From contig NC_088171.1 of NCBI RefSeq assembly GCF_028769735.1, positions 90,566,912 to 90,630,911 on the forward strand: a stretch of 64,000 bases of DNA, written 5' to 3'. The stretch is from Zonotrichia leucophrys gambelii. Lineage: Eukaryota; Chordata; Aves; Passeriformes; Passerellidae. Within the stretch, counting starts at the first letter, position 1. Each line of letters starts with the position of its first letter. Both the position numbers and the translations under genes were made by a program. This document shows positions 47,311-58,422 of the stretch, piece after piece. The notes under the pieces were generated by a model, which was not told the origin of the DNA, did no database searches, and was given only the letters and a program-made list of their open reading frames with translations.

Positions 47311-50300
47311 CAGATATCTCCAGCCAATCAAGTGATTCATTCAAATTTCATTCCAGTGTGTTTCTCTCATCACCCCCATCTGTAGCCTAGATCAACCTGC
47401 ACACAGAAAGAGTAACAGGAGCCAGTAGCATAACTGACTAGAAACCTTTGTTATGCTTTAAATCCCATGTTGTGGAGCATTTAGTGTATCATATGCACAG
47501 AAATAATGTCTAATTTTGTAGATTTGTAAATTTTGCTTTTACTTTGTTGTAACTATTCATTCTCTCCCCTTCCCTGTCTAGATATGTTATCTCTAGGTTC
47601 CTGCACTGTAAACCAAGGAAAATCAAGTATTCCAGGTTCAGAAGCTCCAGGGATAGGAATTATCAGCTGGGAATGGGGACAGGGACAGAGATACAGAATT
47701 TCTTCACTCAGCTATGCTGCCAAAGCAAATGGCTCATGGCATTGTACCTCAGGTATTCCTGGGTGCTTCAATGCACATTGCTCTTTCCAGCAAGGTTACA
47801 GTTGTTCCCCTGAACTTTTAGGATGATTTTACAAAATCTAGTAGTCCAGTTTTATTTGACAACACTACTACAAAGAAGTCAAGGCAGACATAAAGCATTG
47901 AAATTAATAACATAAAGAGGTTTGGTTTTGTTTTTGTTTTCCAATGAAAACAGATGGGAACAGGTAAAAAGAGATAAAAAGACAAGAGTGTTTGAGGTTA
48001 GAAGATTCTGTGAAGTCCACTAGGAATTCACTAGGTAATTTCACTTGGGAGTGTGACAATAAGTGAAGATGAACACTACTCAAATTGTAAAATAGATTTT
48101 AGCCTGAGATACTATAGACTTAATTGGCAGAGACATAAGTGAGGACTGCTAGAAGGAGGCAGTGGGTCATCAGTACTTCAGCATTTAACTTTCAGGTGTC
48201 TCTTCATGTGTGTTTATTAAACCCAAAGGTGATGTATACTCTCCAAAGGAAAATATGGCTAAAACATCCAGCATGAAATCTACAGCTGCATGAAAGTTCA
48301 GTTTGGAGGTAGCAAATTTTTCTAAGTGGTGGTTCTTTATTCAGGAATTTGGACAGTTTAACTCAAATTATACATTATTCCCAGGGTAACTGTTTAAAGG
48401 ATTGGGGTGGTCAAGTTCCAACTTAGGATATTCTATGAAGGAGGCTTGATGTTTTTAAAGGACTTAGACAATGGGGATACTGGAGCATACAGTCACCCCA
48501 GGACACCTTTGTAACTCTAGTATATGTTGGTTTAGTCTTTGAAGCTCCTACTTCTTTGCAAGGCAGACTATAAGTCTTCCCCAAAGTCAGAGAAGGAACA
48601 GCTAATAGAATCTTCAAGTGTTGTTCATTGGGGTCATCTCCTAGCCAAAGCAATTCCAAAAAGCTTGGAGGAGTGATTGATAAAGAAAGAATTTTCTCTC
48701 TATGTGAACAAAAGCTTCCTGGCCCTTCAAGATGCCTAATAAGAATTGCTGGATTAAATGTCCACAAGGAGATGGTGGCACAAGCAATTTGCTATGGCAG
48801 AAAAGTTTAATCCAAAGCTCAGGATATAAAGATGCATGGAATTAAAACAGTTTCTGGAAGATCACATTTGAAATGGACCGTATTATGACTTAACTATCAT
48901 ATCAAGAAAAGTAATGGGGGCTCTTATGTTAGGCTATAAGTACATCCAAATTTGCTGGAAGAACCTGGCTTCCTGCTTCATTCATTATGTCACAAAGAGT
49001 ACCATAAGCATTTATGGCACCTCTGTGCATCACAGTCTCTTTTACATGGCAAGAAGTCTTCTAGGAAAGTTTTTGTGAAGCCTTCTTGTATTCATTACAG
49101 TGCAATTTTTCTCTGTGCACTAATGTTTTAAATAAAAAATAGTTATTTAAAATGAAAAAGAATCACAGTGCTCCATTTCAAAGTGATCAAGCTCCTATCT
49201 AGTCAATCTAATGGATTTTTGAAATTTTTTTATCAGTTTAATTCTTGGAATCAAACCTAGATCAATAAGTATTCACAGCTGGTTGAAAAGCAGTTAGCTA
49301 TCAGCTAATGAAACAAAGAATTGAGGAGCAAGACTGAAAACAGTAGGTTTGAAACCATGCATCACAACTGCTCAACACACAGAACGATATCCGCTTTGCT
49401 TTTCACTGCATGACTATGCACTGCATAGAAAAGAACATACGCTTTGTCATTCACACCTATATTCACTTCCCCATACATAGCACATACAGTATAGCCCTCA
49501 AAAAGTTTCGGGATTTATTTAACATGTAAGGCTTTTCCAGTGTGAATCTGTTTGTGAGTTGTGAGCTGTGTCTATTGATGAATGCAATAAATTCAGATTA
49601 GATGCTGTTGTGCTATTAAACCAGTAAGCCTTTGTCGGACTTGAATCCTTTCCAGACAGCACTTAGGCTCACTTCAGAGGACTGAATAATTCAGAAAATG
49701 TCACCAAGGGTCAATATGGATGATACTACTTTGCTTTTTTAAGATTATGAGACTTCAACCATATGGATATGAGCTGTTCTGTCTCACATGCCCCTGAAGA
49801 TCAGACGACAGACCCCCAATCATTTTATTTACGAGCACAGGCACAGACCTTTGGAACAGTACTAAATATAGAAACAAAAACAAAATATCATCCACTTCTA
49901 AAGTGGGAAGTCTGACTCCTCTTCGTTTTGCTCATTGGCAAGTGGCTGTTTCAGAATTCCTTTACTGCCAGTGAGGAAGTGACTGAGAAGCTGCCTAGTG
50001 GTCAGCACATAAGCCTTGTGCAATTGCCTGTTTGTCTCTGCAATTCTCACTCTGTAAAATCACTTCTCTTCTGGTCTATCACAGACAGAAGAAAAGGACA
50101 AATCCTAATTTTGCTTTTAAGGAGACATAGGCTCTTACCTGAGGTCTTGATGAACTTGTTAGAGGATGCTGCATTTTTATGTTAGGAATGCTCCACAAAA
50201 TGATCCATGCAACATAATTCTACTTGTCAATAGAATGTACAACACAAAGATGTATGTAGCTATTCCTTGTTTAATTAAATGTATAAGATACTGCATTATT

Positions 50301-51736
50301 TTCTCATTGGAACAGTGATCTAAGGTGAAATTCTACTCAATTACATGCTCTAATAAAATAGAGGCAGCAACAAGACAGCTTCTACTTAGATACATCCAAA
50401 CCAAAATCATACAGAGTGGCAATAAAACAATATTGATACCAGACTGGCAGGTATTTAAATTTTGAACCACGGAAGTCACAATTTCTTTCCCCAAACTCAT
50501 TTAAATATTCTAAATGTCATAAGTCCACACCTCTTCAATTAGATATATATTTTGAAATATTATTCCTAATTATATTGGGGCATTCTATGACTTTCCATGT
50601 AATATTATTTATTCAGAGTATTGCGAAAAAAAATACAAGGTAGTCTATATTTTATCTTTTAGGCATTTGAAGTTCATCCAGTTATCAGGAGAAAGCCCAA
50701 TTGGTTTCATGAATAATCAGCCTCTGTATTTCAGTCACATGCCCACAAGACAATAGCATGACCTGAAATTTGCCCAGGCTATCTATATATTGTGCTGCTG
50801 TGAGCAAATTTATATTTTAGGAAAGTATATACTCCTACTTGAGTATAGGACAAGAGAACAGAGACAAAACTCATATTGATTTCCATGAGAAACAAACTTG
50901 GATCAATGACTAAGATTTTTCAATACCTGAATTTAAGTTCCCAAAACCAATATTCAGTCATATAAAGACACTGACTGATTTTCAGAACTACAGAGTTCCA
51001 GAAACCACTTGTTGAGATTTAAGGTTTTTTGAGTTCATATTTTTTTGATAAAACAGGTCATGTATTTGTATATTTAGGGGTAGACTTTAAGGATCTAAAT
51101 TTAGGCTCCTATTTTAAAAATTCTTGGCCTTGAAGTTTTAGAGATATTTTGTTTCACACATTATTAACACAGTGGTACAAGAGGTGAGATGAATTCTATA
51201 TCCTACATTACAGCCCTAGTTGTCTACAATGTTTTTTTTTCAATTTTGTCTGCCAAATATATTTATTTGTGGTTGGTTTTAGTACAAGTTATTCAGATTA
51301 TAATTTTACAATAAATTAGTAAAAATGATGATGCATTTTCATATTAAGAAAAATACATTTCAACACTTCAACTATGTCAGCTTTTATCCCTGCACGTGCT
51401 CTGAAGAGTTTTGCTCCTCTAGTGTTCCCATAAATGTATATCATTGCTTACAGGTTTCATTCTTTACACATACACCTCACTCTTTATATTTAAATGAATA
51501 TTAATATTGAAAACCATATTGGGATTGATAAATACAGAAGAAATTATAAGAATTTTATCAAAAATGTGTATCATTAATATATATTATATTATGTAAAAGG
51601 TGCTCTTTCCTGTCTTTCAGATGGAAAATCTTAAAGAATCAAAAAGAAGTAAAACTGTATACAAATATAGACCAGAAATAGGTTAAAAATATAAAATTAT
51701 GAGGTATTATAGTGAAAGTATGTGCATGTTTGAACA
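47311..51736. other. AT-rich unique DNA, no gene seen
   Basis: No gene recognised. At 48395-48436 a string ending ttccaacttaggatattctatgaa resembles a very worn CR1 tail, too weak to call. A 114-codon minus frame (48423-48767) and a 97-codon plus frame (47533-47826) show no known motifs. Confidence 0.65.
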
Positions 51737-52420
51737 AATCACAGAATCAAGGAATCAGCTGAGTTGAAAGGGACCCACAAGGATTGTCAAGTCCAACTCC
51801 TGGCCCTGCACAGGACACCCCAAGAGTCACACCATGTGCCCCAGAGCACTGTCCAAAGACTTCTTGAACTCCATCAGGCTGGTGCTGTGATCACTCCCCT
51901 GAGGAGCCTCTTATAGTGCCCAAACACTCCCTGAGGGAAGAACCTTTCCTGATATCCAATCTAAACCTCCCCAAGCCTGACTTCAGGCCGTTCCCTCAGG
52001 TCCTGTCACTGGTCCAGTCACAAAGAGATCAGTGCCTGCTGCTCCTCTCTCCCTCACAGGGAAGTTGTAACTGCAATGAGGTTTCTCCTCAGTCTCCTCC
52101 AGGCAGGACAGTCCAAGTGACTTCAGCTGCTCCTCACACAGCTTCCCCTCAAGACCCTTCATCATCTTCATAGCCCTCCTTTGGATACTCTCAAATATTT
52201 TAATGAGTCTAATAGTTCAATTACAATATCTCTCTTATATTGTGGTGCCCAAAATTGCCCCCAGCAGTTGAGAAGTGGCTGCACTAGTGCAAAACTGGAG
52301 CAGGACAATCCCCTCCCCTGACATTGTTGGTGATGCTGTGCCTAACCCACCCCACAACACACTGCTGACTCACATTCAAATTTTGGTCAACCAGGATCCC
52401 CAGGTTCCTTTCTGCAGGAT
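51737..52420 (-). mobile_element. CR1 LINE fragment, about 680 bases
   Basis: This is the longest CR1 copy here. The plus strand opens with aatcacagaatcaaggaatc, the reverse complement of the 3' tail. It continues with gttgaaagggacccacaagg, gtccaactcctggccctgca, acttcttgaactccatcagg, ggacaatcccctcccctgac, tggtgatgctgtgcctaacc and acactgctgactcacattca, stopping near 52420. It covers the C-terminal coding and 3' region. Stops and frame changes mean no usable ORF. The frames of 60-85 codons over it are by-products. Confidence 0.96.
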
Positions 52421-53343
52421 GGCTTTTGTTATTAATTACAGAAGTCTGCAATTATAAATATTCAAGTAAATGTGTTCCAGTTGCTGTCCTCAGTGTTTTA
52501 AATCTTTGTCTTCTGACTAAAAAATTTTCGAGCCAAATTTCTACACAGTGATGAGTTCAGCCATCTTTAAATATGAGGAAGTGATTAGGCCAGGAATAAG
52601 AACCTGAGAGCCTAAGAATCTGTTCTGAGACACAACATTTTGGAAAAAAACAAAACTAAAAAAGACTCTATTGTGAAGAGCAGAGAAATGTGTAAATTAG
52701 CACAGAATTTTATACTTCACAATCCCTCACATTTGACATTTTATTTGTAATAGCATTTTTAATGATGAGTCCTTATTTGCAGAGACAGATTTTGTATGTG
52801 TAGTAAGCTGGCTCAATTCATAAGATCATATTGAATATTTGCATCAAATACACAATTTTAATATGTAGTATGATGTTTGATTTCTTAATAGCAAACAGAG
52901 AATGTGTATATGGTAAGACAATATTCAAGACAAAAATATGGGACTGCTTTAGCTGAGAAACATTTCATACTTCAAGTATCTGTATCCCAAACTCAAGTTG
53001 AATTTCAACAATGATATTTCATATTCCTTTTCACAGTCAGGTGGTAACTTTGCAATTCTCTTATGACAGAAGGATAGCTAAAATTTCTTTTCACCAGAAT
53101 TGTTTAAAATCAGTGAAGAAGTGGGCTCTTCTGATTTTTTTCCTAAAGTTGAACTACAAATGTTCAAATGTTCAAGTCTATCAGAAACACTTGGGTCTGA
53201 AAATACTTTTTGATTAAAAAAAATTCTTTAGAAAAAGTTAATTAATGAAAAAAAAAATCATTATCAAGTTATTGTTTGGTTTCAGCTGCTGAAAATGTGA
53301 ATTCAGTTTTAAGGACTGGATTGGTGAGTTACTGATGAGACTG
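52421..53343. other. AT-rich unique DNA, no gene seen
   Basis: Nothing recognised. Confidence 0.65.
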
Positions 53344-53459
53344 TGGAGGCTCCATTCAGGGAATTTGACTGGACACAGTCCTGAGTCATCTAATCCATGT
53401 TGACAACCTTAGGCAACCTCCAGAGGTCTTTTGCAATCTAAGCTTTTCTGTGATTCTGA
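53344..53459 (+). mobile_element. CR1 LINE 3'-end fragment (different subfamily type)
   Basis: Sense-orientation tail reading tggaggctccattcaggga, ttgactggacacagtcctga, gcaacctccagaggtctttt, and ending cttttctgtgattctga. The 'gacacagtcctgagt' and 'ctccagaggtc' wording marks a CR1 type different from the fragments at 23360, 28940 and 39484. A few bases are deleted before 'ggcaacctcc'. Confidence 0.9.
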
Positions 53460-55739
53460 AACTGCTCTTTCTCTCTTGAATACCAAAATACAATTTCCAA
53501 CTAATTATAGGGAAATTTGCAAAGTTTATGTATTTTCTGAATATGCTGTAGTTTATACATCCAGCCATTTCTTTGATGTCTTTGCTCCATACAACCAGAA
53601 AAGAAATAATATCTCTGGTAATGCTTTGAAGGTTTTTCTCTTCTGAAGAGAAACTGCTTTATGAGACTCTCTGGACCAGCTTCTCTGAGGAGAGCAGAGA
53701 CTAAATGAACAGCCTAAAGCAGCAATCAACTGAATCAACAAACTAATAGCAGCAATCAGTTCCCACAAGGACATTTCTTCTGTAGCACAAAGGATACTTA
53801 GATATGTAAAGATAATGAAAAGGAAGACTCATCATTTAGCACAGATTCCTGAGTAATACTTTTACTGAAAAACAGCAGAGGCATTGCTATATGAGAATGG
53901 ATTGCATTCACTAAATATATTAAAAATCCCTACACTGATTGGAGTACTTCATATTCCTCTTCCTGTTCTCTACATCTCTGAAACAAGACATGACTTCCAG
54001 AGAGCTGTGCTGTGCCTGGGACTCACATTCTGCACCATGCTTTGGACTCCAGCACAAAGGTTCATTACACAGCTTCGCCAAACTTATGTACAACAGCTGA
54101 CCTTTGGAATCCCTGTGTGTATTCCTAGACCACCAAAAATGTGAAAAAAAATCTAACAATTTCATATGGGTTTCTCTCAACAATTTTTTAGCTAATATGT
54201 TTCATCTTATATTTACCGCACGCAGGTTGGTTGGGTATGTTGACAATTACAGTTATTATATATCTATTAATTAAACTCATGGATATGCCTGAATTCTTAG
54301 AGCAGAGAACAAGCAAAGACCCAAAGACTCAAGCAGGAGCCAGCCATAAACTTGGGTTGAGTGTTTTGCAAAAAATCACTTTCTTCCTACTTTATTTATG
54401 TAACTTGAATTTGTGGCTAGTAGGACATCCTTTTTTCCTGCCGTTGGTGAATTTCAAAAGATGGCGCATTCCCTCACTTTTTAAACTGTCTGGAAGTTGG
54501 ATTTGTTTACAGCTACCTTCTTATAATTTGACTTGAGCAGCATTTCCTGCTTAGACTTTAAGAGGTGTTTGCTTTATCCACGTTCACGTGTGTCTCCCTA
54601 TACAGTGAATGTTTCTGTCATGGTGGAGACAATTTCCAAACATTCATGTTTGAAAAAAGAAAAAACCCAAATGGAACTTATGCTAATATTACAGATGTAT
54701 TTTCACGTGCAGTCTAACCCACTCAATTGCTTTTCAGTCAATGAGTAAGTAAATCACCAGATGTATCACTAGGCTACCAGGTATTGATTTGCTTGCTAAC
54801 TCAACTCACAGTAAATAAAGGTTGGCCTTGAGCTGGAGATCAGGGACTATTTTTTTCTGTACGTCTCTAGAGTCAAGATCCATTCTTCAGCCATTAAAAT
54901 GTGTGAAATAAGCTAGTAAACAGTAAAAAAATATAAAATAAATAAATATGTACTTGTAATGGAAGCATATGAAGGACAACATTGAGGCAACTCAAAACCT
55001 GCAACCATGTAGGAGGCTGTGGGTACTTGTATACGATTTGTGCATAGTATTGCAGTTTTTGCTGATGGAAAACTACCATCAACATTAGATCAAGCCTTAT
55101 AATGGCAACACATTCAAAGTACTTAATTTGAGAGTCCTCTGGAGTCCCAATTCAGAGGTCACCCCTGCCATTTCAAAGGAGAATGCTACAGGGACGCCAA
55201 ACAGAGAATCCATTCCCAGCAACAAATATTTAATGCATTCTACTAGTCCATGTTTAATGTGTAGCTGTAGCCTACAGAATTTTAAAATAAAACAAAACCA
55301 TGCATTCCACTTTTGGAAACAGAAAGTTATTCATGGTCTTTTCCCTGTAATTTTTCTGGTCTTCAGATGCTGGCAGCTGAGAAACATATACTGTTCCTTT
55401 CAGCTGCATAACTCTCCTTCTAGCGATTAATTACTTAGATACTTCGGAATAAATAGGATGTAAAGAAATACCTAACAAAAGCCTAATGCATCTCCAATGA
55501 TGGAACCCTGTGCTATGCCTGAGATGAATATCCTTTTCAATTTTTTTTTTGAAAGACAAGCAGATTATTCAAAATTATGGCAATCAGATACTGGCAGAGA
55601 AGAAAAATAGCGATATGCTGAACAGAAACCACTTAAATGCTGCAAGTCTTGATAATATAATATTTCCACAACTGTTTCTGTTTAAAACTAATAAAAATAA
55701 ACATAAAACATTCCCTTCTCCTCCTATCAAATTCATTAC
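53460..55739. other. AT-rich unique DNA, no gene seen
   Basis: No gene recognised. Frames of up to 101 codons (54231-54536 plus, 55128-55430 plus) have no known motifs. Confidence 0.65.
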
Positions 55740-56100
55740 TTTGAGCGACAAAATGACAAAATGATTAGCTGTTAATAAGGCCCTGGTTTAAAAGATTGAC
55801 TGACATTGCATTACTCATTTAATTTCCGCTTCTCCTAGGTTTTTTTTTTCCTTCCTCCAAGCACAGAGGGAATTAATATTATCACATCAAAGGCCTCCCT
55901 CTAAATGGGGGAGAAAAATCATTTAAAAGGACAGAGGCTGTGATTATTCAAACTAGGTTATTTGCACCTTGTATATATAACGATATCATGGTACAACTTC
56001 ATTTTGTTCAAATTGCTGTCAGTCACTAATAGAAGAAATTTGCTTCCGTTTTATCAGTGCTATTGTGTTCAGTCAGATTTGTGGGTGTAGGACGGGGAGT
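55740..56100. other. Candidate conserved non-coding element
   Basis: Repeat-free, motif-dense block. It includes ATGATTAGCTGTTAAT, TGCATTACTCATTTAATTTC, GGGAATTAATATTATCACATC, TGTGATTATTCAAAC and CTTGTATATATAACGATATC. TAAT/ATTA homeodomain cores and GATA/TATC cores recur. No CR1 or LTR match was seen. Conservation is suspected from texture only. Confidence 0.28.
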
Positions 56101-56379
56101 TCAGGCTGGGCATTAAACATGAAATCTGATAAGAGGGATATGAGGAACGGCGAGTAAGGAAGGTACAGAGCAAAGGAAGACTGATTGTGAATCCAGCATT
56201 CACAATGCAAATGCCTCCCCACCCCACCTTCCTTCGTGATTTTCTTCCCTCTCTCTGCGTGTTGTTTTTATTTAAAGACACAGATACAACCACACACTAA
56301 AGTGCAAGCATGAGCCTCTGTGGAATATGAGATTTAGCAATAGAACTCTGTGCTCTGGTGATTTTATTTCCTTTCACTT
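56101..56379. other. Unique DNA, no gene seen
   Basis: A G-rich stretch with some CpGs lies at 56085-56165 (GGACGGGGAG, GGAACGGCGAG). No gene recognised. Confidence 0.6.
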
Positions 56380-57060
56380 TGATTCCTGACAGACAAATTA
56401 TTCTAGGGATGATTTAACACCTAAAGATGTATGTCATATTCCATAAAATAGTTGTATCAGTGGGAAAAATTATGAGTGGCACAACCCCTGGCCTAGCAAC
56501 ATCCAATGATCTATCAGCATTTAACTCTTGGCAGATTGAATTATTCCCCTCCCTAACTGTAACTGTGTTAGGGCTTGCATGACAAACAGTCCACTTGTCA
56601 AATATTTATCCTTCCTTCTAAAAAAAAAGAAAAGGAAAAAAGAAAGGGGAAGGCAGGTGGGGTAGAGGGAAAATAAAAAAAAAAAGGATTGACTAGGATA
56701 AGGAGGGGGAATATAAGTGGTAAAAGACCAACCACAGCATGAAATATGAAACATAAATCACTGGGGTCAGGGAGAGCAGGGGAACTTGGTTACTAAGGCT
56801 CCAGATGGATTAAATAATGCACGTCCTGAGGGAGGGTGGGAAGGCGAGCACTAAAATAATAACAGAACAGAATGCTCCTGTGTCGAAAGGTTTGAAGACA
56901 AGCCTTGTTAATTCAGAAAACAGCAGAGTTAAATTAGCCCAGGTCCCTGTGAAAAGTAGTGTTACATATTGTGCAGAGAGATAAATTTTCAACCACTCTC
57001 TCCAATAAACTGGCCACTGACAGGTGACTGCTGTGAGTAGTTCATTAAAATGTCCAGTTC
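56380..57060. other. Candidate conserved non-coding region, interrupted by a purine tract
   Basis: Two repeat-free blocks (56380-56615 and 56860-57060) flank a purine-rich tract. The first has GATGATTTAACACCTAAAG, GCATTTAACTCTTGGCAG and TGACAAACAGTCCACTTGTC. The second has GTGTCGAAAGGTTTGAAG, CTTGTTAATTCAG and CTGGCCACTGACAGGTGACTG. The texture resembles long-range enhancers in vertebrate gene deserts. This is inference. Confidence 0.28.
56620..56712. repeat. Purine-rich low-complexity tract
   Basis: About 90 bases of nearly pure A and G, including GGCAGGTGGGGTAGAGGG and runs of A. Confidence 0.85.
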
Positions 57061-58344
57061 ATGAGAGACTTTCAAAATTTATAATGCTTCCTATAGACAA
57101 CAGGGTCAAGTTCAATGAGAAAGGAAGAGAGTAAAGTAACTAAAGGAATTATTCACTAATTACCTTTTAAACACATTTGCAATTTTTTTTTCCAACAAGT
57201 ATTAACTTGCTTTTAGTGCCTCTGGGTTTATGGCTTTAAATCAGAGAGAGAGAGAGATCAGAGTTCAGCACACATCCCTGTTTTCATTGTCCTCTGGATG
57301 GAAGATTTTTGAACATGTAAGACCATGTGCTAAAGCCCTCAGAGTAAATGATTTTAGAAGATATAGGATCAGACGTTTAGCAGGGAATGGAAGAGTGATG
57401 ACAATTTTAATTAGCTTTCATTTACCTGTAAGCCAAGAATATATACTGAAGTTCAGTAATTATGAGTGGAGTGGATAGTACTGTATGTTATGAAAAATTA
57501 CTGGACACCTATTAAAAAATCATAGAATGACTTTATTGTGTTATCAAGGATGAAATATCTTTCCCTAATGAGATAAGTAAAGTTGAATTTCTATGCAAAA
57601 TTTCAGCCATAACAGTTTATCCTATTCCAGAAATATTCTAAAATTTGAATGTGTTTTAGACAAGCAAATGTACAAATGTATATCCTATAAGACTTGGGGC
57701 AAGGACAATGGCAGAAAAACAGTGTACAGCATTTGTTTCCTTTTGAAAATCTTCCTTGAAAATCACCAGAGTAAAGATTTATCGTTACACACATTGCATG
57801 GTAGTCTGGGCATGCTTATCTATGCCAATGGATGAGTAGGACTTTTCCTGAAATTGTAGCTTTAGGCTGCTGCCAACTGGGTCAGGTTTGCCGTTTGCAC
57901 AGCCTTCTAGCATAGAGTTTAGTCTGGGTCTTAGTCCACACAGAGGTGACAATTATTGCTGCCTGTTTCCCAATTAGCTCATCCTTGAATCCTGAGAAGA
58001 CATAAAACCCAGAAACCTTTTGTTTCTAATTGTCACTACAAGAGGGATGTAGTCTGGGACAGTTTTGACGATGTCTGTCTTTGGACCGTCTTCTGAAGGA
58101 AAGTAGTGGTGGGCTGTTAGAACACAAGGGCTGACAGGGTGACATGAGGGAGGGGACAACTGATTGACTCAAGTGGGCGGAGGAGTCCTTTTAGTCAAAA
58201 GAACAGGGAAATGTTATTAATTGAAAATGATGAGAAATAAGTGAGAAGCATGAATGACTCAACGGAAGGGTGGAGAAGGATCCCAGAGGCATTTGCAGAA
58301 AATGTCAGGAAGACAAAGACAAAATGTGGTTTAGTTGATGGGAA
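57061..58344. other. AT-rich unique DNA, no gene seen
   Basis: A short GA repeat (AGAGAGAGAGAGA) lies at 57243-57256. 'aatcatagaatgac' at 57520-57533 looks like a CR1 end but is not followed by CR1 sequence. The stretch 57840-58344 is somewhat GC-richer and unclassified. Confidence 0.6.
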
Positions 58345-58422
58345 GGTTAAGTTATAGATTGGACTAGGTGATCTTAATGGTCCGTTCCAACCTAGTTCAT
58401 TCTGTGACTCCATGATTCTGTA
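58345..58422 (+). mobile_element. CR1-like LINE 3' tail
   Basis: Reads gttaagttatagattggact, aggtgatcttaatggtccg and ttccaacctagttcattctg, ending catgattctgt. It is the sense 3' tail, strongly 5' truncated. The preceding bases (from about 58320, tgtggtttagttgatgggaa) fit one CR1 tail variant, so the element may start slightly earlier. Confidence 0.8.

Noticed and set aside
47120..47344. Poly-(S/F) and poly-(L/F) frames on the minus strand
   Set aside because: Translation of the AAAAAG microsatellite.
48395..48436. Possible worn CR1 tail (ttccaacttaggatattctatg)
   Set aside because: Only about 25 bases are suggestive and nothing upstream follows CR1 order.
51916..52457. Open frames of 60-85 codons on both strands
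   Set aside because: They fall in a CR1 fragment or run off its edge. The plus-strand frames are antisense to the element, and the minus frame is a short broken remnant.
57520..57533. CR1-like end 'aatcatagaatgac'
   Set aside because: The following bases do not continue as CR1, so chance is more likely.
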